37,649 nucleotides of DNA, taken from positions 1 to 37,649 of the forward strand of contig NZ_FCON02000078.1 of assembly GCF_001544535.1 (NCBI RefSeq), in the 5' to 3' direction. The notes beneath the pieces were generated by a model. It saw only the letters and a list, made by a program, of their open reading frames with translations, was not told the origin of the DNA and ran no database searches. Below, in pieces: positions 1 through 8,009 of the stretch. Each line of letters starts with the position of its first letter. The stretch's first letter is position 1. The stretch is from Caballeronia choica (lineage in GTDB: Bacteria; Pseudomonadota; Gammaproteobacteria; Burkholderiales; Burkholderiaceae). A program made the position numbers and the translations under genes.

Positions 1-1
1 C

Positions 2-190
2 GCATTCCCCATTGACGTATCGCCCGGCTTCATCTCGATCACCAATCCCTTCGATGGCGTCGAAGTGGGCACTGTGGCGAACATTCCACCTGAAGGCGCG
101 CAGATGCTGATCCAGACCGCAAAGGATGGCGCGCGCGTCTGCCGCAACCTGCCCCGTCATGAACGGGCCCGCCTGCATGCGGCCTGCGCG
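2..190 (+). pseudogene. Aldehyde dehydrogenase N-terminal remnant
   Basis: Read in the frame starting at base 2, the sequence is open from the window edge and gives residues typical of the N-terminus of an NAD(P)-dependent aldehyde dehydrogenase: ITNPFDGVEVGTV followed by a helix containing LIQTAKDGAR and the NLPRHERARL motif, where complete family members continue with the Rossmann domain. Here similarity stops near base 180-190 and the DNA switches to a LivF-type tail in another frame. Only about 60 codons of a roughly 480-residue family are present, and neither the catalytic Cys nor the Glu is reached. The true 5' end lies outside the window. The family assignment rests on recognisable motifs only; the truncation is directly visible. 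Confidence 0.6.
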
Positions 191-351
191 TCGCTCGCAT
201 CCTTCTCGCTGAACAGAACGCCACCGTGGCGTTGCATTACGCTTCCTATGGCTACGTGCTCGAGACGGGGTGTGTGGTGGCAGAAGGCACCAGCGCCGAA
301 CTGCGCAGCGAGGATGCGCTTCAGAATGCTCACCTCGGCGCCGTCCTCTGA
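190..351 (+). pseudogene. LivF-type branched-chain amino-acid ABC ATPase, C-terminal remnant
   Basis: In the frame of base 190 the translation runs ARILLAEQNATVALHYAS, then YGYVLETG, VVAEGTSAEL and a final HLGAVL before TGA at 349-351. This is the C-terminal end of high-affinity branched-chain amino-acid transport ATPases (LivF), including the LLxEQNA H-loop region and the GxVxxxGTxxEL tail. About 50 of roughly 235 residues remain; the Walker A, signature and Walker B motifs are absent. It follows directly on the aldehyde dehydrogenase remnant with no start codon or ribosome binding site of its own, so it is a relic created by deletion or recombination. Confidence 0.65.
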
Positions 352-400
352 CACTTGCTTTTAAATCAGAGTGGGGCGAGCGCCATCAGCGCAACCCAAC

Positions 401-1132
401 TCACGAATTCATCGAGAACATCCTTCCCCAACTCGAAAGCGCAAGCGTGTCCACGTCGAGCATTCTCAGCGCTTTCCACACGACGGTCGCCACCGTGTCG
501 TACGCGGGAATATCGGTCGCGGCCTCGAACGATCGCGCGAGATGCGCTGCGTGCAGGTTGGTGCAGAACGTCGTCACCGCATCGGGCCGGGCGAACGCGG
601 TTTCGCTCATCATGTCCGCGAGGACTCTGTCCGGCACGCCGGCAAAGCTGAAATTCTCGCTCAGGCCCAGATGCCGTTCCGCGACGCATTCGATGCCAAG
701 CTTCTCGTAGTTGCGTATGATGCGCTCCTGAACGTCGTCGATATAGGGCGATACGAGGCCGAGGCGCCGCACCCCCGTCTTCGCGAGAATCTCGTTTAAC
801 GCCAGGACCGACGTGGTCGCGGGAATGCCGGTCGCCTCGGTCAACTGACGGCACAGCGCTTCGTCGCGCTCGAAGCCGAGCCAGCCCGCCGATGTCCCGC
901 TCCAGCCGATAACGTCCACACGCGCATCGGCCAGTTGCCCCGCCGCATCGAGAATGCGGCTCACGTCGAACTGGCCGAGCGCCTGTCTCGTCAGACTGAT
1001 TTCTGTCACAGTGAAGCGCGCGAAATGCGCGCTGACATGCGGCAACGCGCTCAACATCGCCGAGGTGATCGGCTCGAGCGCCGTGTTGGAGGAGGGCGTC
1101 AGAATGCCGAGCCTGATCCGTTTCGATTGCAT
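401..1132 (-). CDS. Asp/Glu racemase / arylmalonate decarboxylase-like protein
   Basis: A 243-residue cytoplasmic protein of the superfamily that includes maleate cis-trans isomerase, Asp/Glu racemases and arylmalonate decarboxylase. The N-terminal RLGILTPSSNTALEP signature is characteristic. Two-cysteine members have a Cys in each half. Here the first position reads W77-S-G79-T80-S81, so it is Gly, while the second Cys is kept at C190 in TTFCTN. That single-cysteine GTS pattern resembles arylmalonate decarboxylase rather than a racemase or maleate isomerase. It is the last gene of the minus-strand operon, 12 bases after the aminohydrolase stop, with an AGAGG ribosome binding site before ATG. 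The substrate is unknown; action on a small dicarboxylic product of the pathway is inference. Confidence 0.8.
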   Translation of the reverse strand: MQSKRIRLGILTPSSNTALEPITSAMLSALPHVSAHFARFTVTEISLTRQALGQFDVSRILDAAGQLADARVDVIGWSGTSAGWLGFERDEALCRQLTEATGIPATTSVLALNEILAKTGVRRLGLVSPYIDDVQERIIRNYEKLGIECVAERHLGLSENFSFAGVPDRVLADMMSETAFARPDAVTTFCTNLHAAHLARSFEAATDIPAYDTVATVVWKALRMLDVDTLALSSWGRMFSMNS

Positions 1133-1144
1133 TGCGCTACCTCT

Positions 1145-2530
1145 CTAGTCGGAAAGCAAGAGCTTCACGCCCTCGGCGGCCTGACGCCGAAGTTCGACAA
1201 GATCAAGACCTGGAATTACGCCGTCGTCGACGACTACGCGGCCGTTCACCACGTTGTAGCGCACCCGCGCGGGCTCGCCCGCTGCGACCGGCGCTACCGC
1301 GAGATCGTGAAAGCCGAAGAAGCGCGGATCGTCCACGTCGTACAGCACGAGATCCGCTGCCTTGCCCGTCTCGATCGTGCCGACCGCATCGAGGCCGAGC
1401 ACGCCCGCACCGCCCGCGCTGCCCCAGTGAATCGTCTGCTCGATGGTGGTCGCCGACGCACCCTGCGCCGCGCGATGCACGAGCCACGCGAAGTGCGCTT
1501 CGTTGGTCATACTCCCGGATTCATTCGATGCCACGCCGTCCACCGCGAGCGACATCGGCACGCCCGCTGCCGCCATCTGCGGTGCGGGCGCGATACCGCT
1601 GCCGAGACGCGCGTTGCTGACGGGACAATGCGAGCAGCCGCTGCCCGTCTCGGCAAGCATCGCAATCTCGCGCGTCTCGAGATGCACGAGATGTGCGAAC
1701 CACACATCGGGACCGAGCCATTCGTGATCGGCGACGAATTCGACCGGCAGCTTGTCGAAGCGCTCGCGGCAGAAGTCGACATAGCGCCGCGTCTCGGAGA
1801 GGTGCGTGTGCATCCGCAGGCCCATGCGCCGCGCTGCGCGAGCAACTTCCGGCAGGAGTTCGGGGGGCAGTGAGAAAGTGGGCGTCGTGGGCGCGACCAC
1901 GACGCGGCGCATCGATGCTGCGCGCGGATCGTGGTAGCGCGCCTTCAGGCGCTCGATGTCAGCGAGCATCTGGTCGAGCGTTTCGGGCTTCAGAGCGAGC
2001 TTCGCGAATCCGGGATGATCGCCCGCCGCCTGCAAGGCGCCGCCACGGCAAAGCACGAAGCGCAGCCCGAACGAAGCCGCTTCGTCGAACAGAAGATCGC
2101 CCGTTTCGGTGGTGCCCTCCGCATGATAGAGATAGTGATGATCGGCACACGTCGTCACGCCCGAGAGCAACAACTCGGCCATGCCGAGACGCGCTGCGAC
2201 GCGCGCCAGTTCCGGCGTGAAGCGCGCAAGGCGCGGATACGGCACGGCGGCGAGCCATTCCTGCAGGTCCGCGTCGATACCGGAAGGCACCGCCTTGAGC
2301 AGATTCTGGAACAGATGATGATGCGTGTTGACCCAGCCTGGATAGACGACGCATGAGCTGGCATCGATGACGCGCTCGTCGTCGCGCGCGTCGAGATTCG
2401 GTGCGATGGCCCGGATGACGCCGTCGCGGATGCGAATGTCCACTTGCCCGAGACGCGCAGCGTCGCCGCGCAATCCGCTCATCACCGCAACGGGGTTCTT
2501 GATCAGCAGCGCTTCAGTTTGCATGTTCAT
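1145..2530 (-). CDS. COG0402 amidohydrolase (8-oxoguanine deaminase / TrzN-AtzB-like)
   Basis: A 461-residue metal-dependent amidohydrolase that probably removes an amino or similar substituent from an N-heterocycle by hydrolysis. The metal ligands are visible: HxH at H70 and H72 in NTHHHLFQ, H243 in HTHLSE, H280 in WFAHLVHL, and D331 in SLAVDGVASNES. The GCSHCPVSNARLGSG segment is typical of 8-oxoguanine deaminases and triazine hydrolases. I chose the ATG at 2530 (MNMQTEALLI), which follows an AGGA at nine bases; a GTG 21 bases upstream is possible. It begins 24 bases after the stop of a purine-type permease, which suggests a purine- or pteridine-like substrate (inference). Sequence alone does not separate 8-oxoguanine deaminase from related specificities. 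Confidence 0.85.
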   Translation of the reverse strand: MNMQTEALLIKNPVAVMSGLRGDAARLGQVDIRIRDGVIRAIAPNLDARDDERVIDASSCVVYPGWVNTHHHLFQNLLKAVPSGIDADLQEWLAAVPYPRLARFTPELARVAARLGMAELLLSGVTTCADHHYLYHAEGTTETGDLLFDEAASFGLRFVLCRGGALQAAGDHPGFAKLALKPETLDQMLADIERLKARYHDPRAASMRRVVVAPTTPTFSLPPELLPEVARAARRMGLRMHTHLSETRRYVDFCRERFDKLPVEFVADHEWLGPDVWFAHLVHLETREIAMLAETGSGCSHCPVSNARLGSGIAPAPQMAAAGVPMSLAVDGVASNESGSMTNEAHFAWLVHRAAQGASATTIEQTIHWGSAGGAGVLGLDAVGTIETGKAADLVLYDVDDPRFFGFHDLAVAPVAAGEPARVRYNVVNGRVVVDDGVIPGLDLVELRRQAAEGVKLLLSD

Positions 2531-2554
2531 GATGGGATGTCCTGTCAGCACGTT

Positions 2555-3895
2555 TTACTCGCGCACCATGCTGTGCACCGGCACGGCGTCGTCTTCATGC
2601 GCGCCGTTGAGCACAGCGTTCAACACGACCGACACGAGGCATGCCAGCACCACGCCGCTGTGCACGAAGGGTTGCGTCCAGTCGGGCATCTGTTTGAACA
2701 CTTGCGGCGCCATCACGGGAATGAGTGCGGTAGCAATCGTAAAGCCGACGATCAGCACGTTGTAGCGGTTGCGCTCGAAGTCCACCTTCGCCAGTGTCTG
2801 GACGCCGGCCGCGACCACGACACCGAACATCGCAATCCCTGCGCCGCCGAGCGCAGCCGCGGGTGTCGACGCCACCACCGCGCCGAACTTCGGCACGAGC
2901 GCCACCACGCACATGAACACGCCACTTATTGCCACGACCCAGCGGCTGCGCACGCCGGTCAAGATGACGAGACCGACGTTCTCCATGAACGCGATGAAAG
3001 GGAACGCGGCGAACATGCCGGCGATCGCGCTCGCGAGCCCGTTAGCGCGCATGCCGCGCACGGCGTCTTCCTCGCTGATGTTCTTGCCGACGATATCGCC
3101 GATCGCGACGAAGAGACCCATCGACTCGACCATCTGCACGACCATGACGACGATCATCGTCATCACCGGCACGAGAGAGAAGACGGGCGTGCCGAAGTGA
3201 AACGGCAGCGGCACGGTGAACCATGGCGCTTGCCCGACATTCGCGAAGTCGCCCATGCCGAGCGCGCAGGCGAGAATGCTGCCCGCGATCAGGCCGATCA
3301 GCACCGACAGGTTGCGCAGGAACGCATTCGCGAAGCGGTTGACGGCGAGAATCATGAGCGCGACGAACAGTGCGACGCTGAGGAACGGCAACGCGCCGAA
3401 GTGCTGCCGCGCCGCCTCGCCGCCGCCCGCCCATTGATACGCGACGGGAAAGAGCTGCAGGCCGATCACGGTGACGATGCAACCGGTCACGACGGGCGGA
3501 AAGAAGCGGCGCAGACGTCCGACGAGCGGTGCGGCGAACATCGTGAACACGCCCGCGCCGATGACGGCGCCGCACACGCCCGCGAAGCCGACGCCCGGAC
3601 TCATGCCGATCGCGATAACCGGGCCCACGCTGCTGAACGCGACGCCCTGCAGAATCGGCAGGCGCACGCCGAACTTCCAGACGCCGACGGTCTGCAGCAC
3701 GGTCGAGATGCCGGAGCAGAAGAGCGCCGTGCTGATGAGGACGGTGGTGTCGGCCGGCGACATCTTCAGCGCCGAAGCGACGATCAGCGGAACGGCGATC
3801 GCGCCGATATAGGCGACGAGCATATGCTGCAGGCCGAGCGTAATCATCTGCCGCTTGGGCAGGACGCGGTCGACGGGGTGTTTCTCGGTGTTCAT
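2555..3895 (-). CDS. NCS2-family nucleobase permease (xanthine/urate/uracil type)
   Basis: A 446-residue inner-membrane permease of the nucleobase:cation symporter-2 family, which takes up xanthine, urate, uracil or related heterocycles with a cation. It begins with a QMITLGLQHMLVAYIGAIAVPL segment typical of the xanthine/uric acid branch, has about 12 to 14 hydrophobic helices, and carries the family segments LPILQGVAFSSVGP and FMENVGLVILTGVRSRWVV. I chose ATG at 3895, seven bases after GGAG; an in-frame GTG sits directly before it. It lies between the CobW GTPase and the aminohydrolase, and is the likely importer for this operon's substrate. The exact substrate cannot be read from sequence. 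Confidence 0.9.
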   Translation of the reverse strand: MNTEKHPVDRVLPKRQMITLGLQHMLVAYIGAIAVPLIVASALKMSPADTTVLISTALFCSGISTVLQTVGVWKFGVRLPILQGVAFSSVGPVIAIGMSPGVGFAGVCGAVIGAGVFTMFAAPLVGRLRRFFPPVVTGCIVTVIGLQLFPVAYQWAGGGEAARQHFGALPFLSVALFVALMILAVNRFANAFLRNLSVLIGLIAGSILACALGMGDFANVGQAPWFTVPLPFHFGTPVFSLVPVMTMIVVMVVQMVESMGLFVAIGDIVGKNISEEDAVRGMRANGLASAIAGMFAAFPFIAFMENVGLVILTGVRSRWVVAISGVFMCVVALVPKFGAVVASTPAAALGGAGIAMFGVVVAAGVQTLAKVDFERNRYNVLIVGFTIATALIPVMAPQVFKQMPDWTQPFVHSGVVLACLVSVVLNAVLNGAHEDDAVPVHSMVRE

Positions 3896-3958
3896 CACGT
3901 GTCTCCGGATTATCGTTATCGGCCGGCGCGTCGCTTTGCGCCCCGGCCGCTTCGCTCG

Positions 3959-5014
3959 TCAGGCCGCGACCGGCACGGCGAGACAGGCATGGAAGCGTTC
4001 GGTCAGCGCGGCGCGGTTGAGCTCGCGTCCGATGAACACGATGCGACTCGAGCGTGGCTCGCTGCCCCACGCCTGCGCCGCGCGCAATTCGATGATGTCG
4101 TGCACGCCTTGCAGCACATAGCGATGCCGCTCGCCTCGCACGGCAACGATGCCCTTCATGCGAAAGAGATTCGTGGCGTCGGATTGGCGCAACTCGCCGA
4201 GCCACTCTTGCAGCGCGTCGAGATCGATGTCCGCATCGATTTCGATGCCGACCGACGACACGCTTTCGTCGTGCTGGTGATCGGCATGTTCGTCCGCCTG
4301 ATGATCGTGATGGTGATCGTGGTCATGGTCGTCGTCGGCTTCGACGAGTTGTTGCGCGAACTCGCTCGCGCCCACGCCGAGAATCTTGCGCAGATCGATT
4401 TGCGCATAACTCGACTCGACGATCTCCGCCGTGGCGTTGAGTCCACGCAGCCGCTCAGTGAGTGTTGCGATCTCCTGCGACGTGACGAGATCCACCTTGT
4501 TGATCAGGATGCGGTCCGCGCAGACGATCTGATCGACCGCCTGGTTGTCGCGGCCATCGAGGACGAGATCGTCCAGATGCGCAGCGATGTGCTTCGAATC
4601 GACCGTCGTGACCACGGCGTCCAGCGTCACGCGTTGCGCGATGGGATCGTCGATGAAGAAGGTTTGCGCCACCGGATACGGGTCCGCGAGCCCGCTCGTC
4701 TCGACGATGATGTGATCGAGCCGCTCCGGCCGCTCCACGAGCATGCGCACGATGCGTACGAGATCCTCGCGCACCGCGCCGACGCAGCATACGCAGCCGT
4801 TGGTCATCTCGTAGATCTCTTCGGTGGATTCGAGCACGAGCCCGCCGTCGATGCCGACTTCGCCGAACTCGTTTTCGATCACCGCGATCTTGTGGCCGTG
4901 CTTCTCGCGCAGAATGTAGTTCAGAAGCGTCGTCTTGCCGGCGCCCAGGAATCCCGTCAGCACGGTGACGGGAATCTTCTCGAACGCATTGTGAGTGGTG
5001 TGAATGTGCGTCAT
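3959..5014 (-). CDS. CobW/G3E-family GTPase with His-rich loop (putative metallochaperone)
   Basis: A 351-residue G3E GTPase of the CobW/YjiA/ZNG1 group, which loads metals, often zinc, into client enzymes using GTP. Visible elements: Walker [10 protein letters not shown] at residues 21-29, the metal-binding CxCC at C74-V-C76-C77, the guanine-specificity motif NKVD at 172-175, a strongly His/Asp-rich stretch at about 228-249, and the C-terminal CobW domain ([20 protein letters not shown]). Its ATG overlaps the UbiX stop in an ATGA arrangement, so translation is probably coupled. It shares the operon with three members of the amidohydrolase superfamily, so it may supply their metal (inference). 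No Zur-like site was recognised. Confidence 0.9.
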   Translation of the reverse strand: MTHIHTTHNAFEKIPVTVLTGFLGAGKTTLLNYILREKHGHKIAVIENEFGEVGIDGGLVLESTEEIYEMTNGCVCCVGAVREDLVRIVRMLVERPERLDHIIVETSGLADPYPVAQTFFIDDPIAQRVTLDAVVTTVDSKHIAAHLDDLVLDGRDNQAVDQIVCADRILINKVDLVTSQEIATLTERLRGLNATAEIVESSYAQIDLRKILGVGASEFAQQLVEADDDHDHDHHHDHQADEHADHQHDESVSSVGIEIDADIDLDALQEWLGELRQSDATNLFRMKGIVAVRGERHRYVLQGVHDIIELRAAQAWGSEPRSSRIVFIGRELNRAALTERFHACLAVPVAA

Positions 5015-5619
5015 GGCGTGTCTCCTTTTCGTCGTTCGTGATGCGTGTTTGTTTCAGTGTCTTTCCAGCGTCGCACGACGTCGCAATCGAGGCCGAACAG
5101 ATCCAGCACGCGTCCCAGCGTGTGATCGATCATCTCGTCGAGCGAGGTGGGGCGCGCATAGAATGCCGGCACCGGCGGCGCGATGATTCCGCCCATTTCG
5201 GTGACGGCGATCATGTTGCGCAGATGCGCCAGCGTGTACGGCGTTTCTCGCGCAAGCAGCACCAGCGGGCGGCGCTCCTTGAGCGTGACATCGGCTGCCC
5301 GCGAGATCAGGCTCGACGAAAGGCCGCTCGCGATCTCGGCGAGCGTCTTCATCGAACACGGCGCGACGATCATCCCGAGCGTGCGGAACGAGCCGCTCGA
5401 GATGGCGGCTGCCATGTCGTCGCACCGGTAAGTGACGCCCGCGAGCGCGCTGACTTCGGCGAGCTTATAGTCGGTCTCGTGGGTCATCGTCAGGAGCGCG
5501 CTGCGCGAGACGGTCAGATGCGTTTCGATATCGAGCGCGCGCAGCAACTGCAAGAGGCGCACGCCGTACGCGAAGCCGGACGCGCCGCTGATTCCCACCG
5601 CGATTCGCCGCGTGCTCAT
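5011..5619 (-). CDS. UbiX/Pad1-family flavin prenyltransferase (first copy)
   Basis: A 202-residue flavin prenyltransferase that joins a dimethylallyl group to FMN, making the prenyl-FMN cofactor used by UbiD decarboxylases. The N-terminal FMN-binding motif GISGASG (residues 9-15), the APCSMKTLA segment and the conserved [15 protein letters not shown] / LAHLRNM blocks are all present, and the length is normal. Start and stop overlap those of the flanking UbiD and CobW genes (ATGA in both cases). It is a paralogue of the copy at 26885-27505 and presumably serves the adjacent UbiD. The last 15 or so residues are polar and variable. Confidence 0.93.
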   Translation of the reverse strand: MSTRRIAVGISGASGFAYGVRLLQLLRALDIETHLTVSRSALLTMTHETDYKLAEVSALAGVTYRCDDMAAAISSGSFRTLGMIVAPCSMKTLAEIASGLSSSLISRAADVTLKERRPLVLLARETPYTLAHLRNMIAVTEMGGIIAPPVPAFYARPTSLDEMIDHTLGRVLDLFGLDCDVVRRWKDTETNTHHERRKGDTP

Positions 5620-7001
5620 CGTGCGACTCCCGCGAGAATGCCGGCGGCTCGAAGAAGGGCTTCCTCGCCGATCCGCGCGCGCACGCCGTCGAAGTTCGCG
5701 CCGCGCGTCGCGTCGATGCCCATGCGCGACGTGGTGCCGTTGGCGGACGAAGACGGATCGAGCGGACTGCCCGGCAAGCCGCCGATGATGAACACGTCCT
5801 CATGCGGCTGGCTATGCGCGGCAATGGCCCACAGCACTTGCGAATCGTCCGTGATGTCGATGTCGCCATCCACGGCCACGACATGCTTGAGATACGGGTC
5901 CCAGCCGAGCAGCGCGAGCATGATCTGGCGCGCTTCGCCATCGCGTGTCTGGTTCAACGCGACGTAGCAATGAAAGTGCGTGCCCGAATTGGGATAGTGC
6001 ACGGCGGCGACGGAAGGAAAGCGCGCCTTCAGCTTTTCGCTCATTTCGGCCTCGCGCGGCAGGCGCGCGAGCGTCAGGTGCTCGGCATAGGGACCGCCGA
6101 CGACATCGACGAGCCATGCATCGCGGCGACGCATCATCGTCTCGATGCGCAGCACGTTGTTGGTCGAGCGGTCCGACGAATAGCCGGTGAATTCGCCGAA
6201 CGGACCTTCGTCTGCCCGCGCGTCGGGATCGATCGTACCCTCCAGCACGAACTCCGCGGCGGCGGGCACGCCGATGCCGTAGCGCGGCGTGCGCACCAGT
6301 TCCAGCGGCGCGCCAAAGAGGCCGCCCGCAATCGCGCGCTCGTCGAAGCCAAAGGGCACTCGCGATGCCGCCGCAAGCATGAACAAAGGATGCGCGCCGA
6401 TGACCATGCCCACCTTGAGCGTATCGCCGCGCGCCTTGGCCACTTGCAGCATGCGCCACAAGTGTCCGCGTGAATGCAGGCTCGTCGCGAGCGCGTTGCG
6501 CGCATGCGGCATCGATCGGTGATAGCTGAGATTGGCGACGCCCGTCACCGGGTCTTCCGCGACGATCACCGCATTCGTGACATACGGTCCTCGGTCGGTG
6601 TCGAAGTGGCGGATCATCGGCAGTTGCGCGAGATCGACGGCGTCGCCTTCGGTGATCTCGTCGAGCACCGGGCCGCTCGATACGTAGGCCGGCGCGATCG
6701 GCGCGTTTGCGCGCTGCTGATAAGCGTCGAAGAGCCCGCTCGCGTTCACGTCGAACAGACGACCGATGCGCTCGCGCGATGCGAAGAAGTTGGTCGCGAG
6801 CGGAACGCCGATGCCGTCCACGTTCTCGCAAACGATCATCGGATGTTGCCCGCGCGCGGCGAGTTGCGCGACGATCGCGGTCACGTCCTGATCGGCGGAC
6901 AAGGGTTCGCGTAGTGTTAGCACATCGTCGGCATACTGTTCGCGATACGCGTGCGCAAAGCGTTGAAAGTCCTGCGTGGCGCGAAAAAGGTTATCGGCCA
7001 T
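5616..7001 (-). CDS. UbiD-family prenyl-FMN-dependent decarboxylase (first copy)
   Basis: A 461-residue UbiD-type (de)carboxylase acting on aromatic, heteroaromatic or unsaturated acids. The catalytic triad pattern is recognisable: R162 in NLSYHRSM, with E265 and E270 in DEGPFGEF. The translation could be extended 24 codons to 7073, but ATG at 7001 (MADNLFRATQ) is preceded by GGAG at the right distance, so I chose it. It follows the amidohydrolase genes by 75 bases and overlaps ubiX. It is clearly different from the hmfF-type UbiD at 25399-26892, so it should have a different substrate. A heteroaromatic carboxylate is plausible from the neighbouring permease and aminohydrolase (inference). 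Confidence 0.9.
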   Translation of the reverse strand: MADNLFRATQDFQRFAHAYREQYADDVLTLREPLSADQDVTAIVAQLAARGQHPMIVCENVDGIGVPLATNFFASRERIGRLFDVNASGLFDAYQQRANAPIAPAYVSSGPVLDEITEGDAVDLAQLPMIRHFDTDRGPYVTNAVIVAEDPVTGVANLSYHRSMPHARNALATSLHSRGHLWRMLQVAKARGDTLKVGMVIGAHPLFMLAAASRVPFGFDERAIAGGLFGAPLELVRTPRYGIGVPAAAEFVLEGTIDPDARADEGPFGEFTGYSSDRSTNNVLRIETMMRRRDAWLVDVVGGPYAEHLTLARLPREAEMSEKLKARFPSVAAVHYPNSGTHFHCYVALNQTRDGEARQIMLALLGWDPYLKHVVAVDGDIDITDDSQVLWAIAAHSQPHEDVFIIGGLPGSPLDPSSSANGTTSRMGIDATRGANFDGVRARIGEEALLRAAGILAGVAR

Positions 7002-7076
7002 CGTGAGCTCCGTCGAAAGCGGATCGAGTGGGAAGAGGAGGGAACAAGCGGGCGCAGACAACCGCGCCCGCATGGA

Positions 7077-8009
7077 TCAGGCAGGCTGTGCGACGCCGTC
7101 GTCCTTCACGTAAGTCGCTTTCAACCGCTTCTCCGCTTCGGCGACATCCTTGGGTGGTTTCGTCGGTTCGATGCCAACCAGCCGCGCGATGTTATTGCCC
7201 ATGTAGTCCTCGAGCCCGTCTTCGTCGAGATCCATGCCTTGCGGCGCGGGACCGCAGAGCATTTCCAGTTCGCGCAGCCACATGCCCGGCTCGTTCGGCG
7301 GCGAGTCCGTGCCGAACACAATCTTGCTGCGCGGCAGCTGGCGCGCGAACTCGACGATGCGCGACTGATAGCACCAGCCCGATTCGCAATACACGTTGGG
7401 CGTGTCCATTGCCATCCAGAAGGCTTCGAACGAGTAATTGCCGCCCGTCTGAATGCCGAAGTGGCCGATGATGAAGTTCACCATCGGGAACTCGCGGATG
7501 ATCGGATAGAACTGCGTGGGAATCGTGTACGGGCCGTCGCCGGTATGAATCAGGACGACGACGCCCAGCTCCGCGCACTTCTTCATCGCCGGACGCAGCC
7601 AGTCGAGCGCGCGATCCGGGCGATAGCCGTGCATGTTCGCATGCAGCTTGAGCATCTTGAAGCCGTACTCCTTCACGTGGAATTCCAGTTCGGCTGCGCC
7701 GTTCTCCGGACCCCAGCGCGGGTTATAGGTGAAGTTGCCGATGAAGCGGTCCGGATACTTCTGCGTGAGCTCGACGATATAAGACATGTAGTCGCGAATG
7801 CCTTCGCGGCCGCGCCGGTTGCCGTCACGGTAACCGGTGTTGCCGGGCGGCGGCTGAATGAAGCCCATGTCGATACGGCGGGGCTTGCCGTTGATGATGT
7901 ACGGCCCGTCCATCATCTTCAGCAGGCGTTCGCCGGTGAAAGGCTCACCCGTGTGACGCCAGGCTTCGTCGACGAGATTCGTCGGGTGCAGATGGGTATC
8001 GATGATCAT
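7077..8009 (-). CDS. Amidohydrolase-2 family protein, paralogue A (metal ligands intact)
   Basis: A 310-residue member of the amidohydrolase_2 (PF04909) family, which contains ACMSD, gamma-resorcylate decarboxylase and related hydrolases. It has a full set of expected metal ligands: H6 and H8 in MIIDTHLHPTN, H155 in LIHTGDGPY, H183 in IIGHFG, and D235 in FGTDSPPNEPG. A reading frame extending to 8528 exists, but its first part merely overlaps paralogue B; the ATG at 8009 overlaps paralogue B's stop (TGATG), indicating coupled translation. It is a tandem duplicate of the upstream gene, with long shared segments such as GEPF-GERL, DGPYIINGKPRRID and YRPDRALDWLRPA. The reaction may be decarboxylation or ring hydrolysis; I cannot tell which. 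Confidence 0.88.
   Translation of the reverse strand: MIIDTHLHPTNLVDEAWRHTGEPFTGERLLKMMDGPYIINGKPRRIDMGFIQPPPGNTGYRDGNRRGREGIRDYMSYIVELTQKYPDRFIGNFTYNPRWGPENGAAELEFHVKEYGFKMLKLHANMHGYRPDRALDWLRPAMKKCAELGVVVLIHTGDGPYTIPTQFYPIIREFPMVNFIIGHFGIQTGGNYSFEAFWMAMDTPNVYCESGWCYQSRIVEFARQLPRSKIVFGTDSPPNEPGMWLRELEMLCGPAPQGMDLDEDGLEDYMGNNIARLVGIEPTKPPKDVAEAEKRLKATYVKDDGVAQPA

Noticed and set aside
2444-5041. 865-codon open frame on the plus strand opposite the aminohydrolase, permease and CobW genes
   Set aside because: It is antisense to three genes with clear family motifs and is extremely His/Arg/Asp-rich, as expected from a GC-rich shadow frame.
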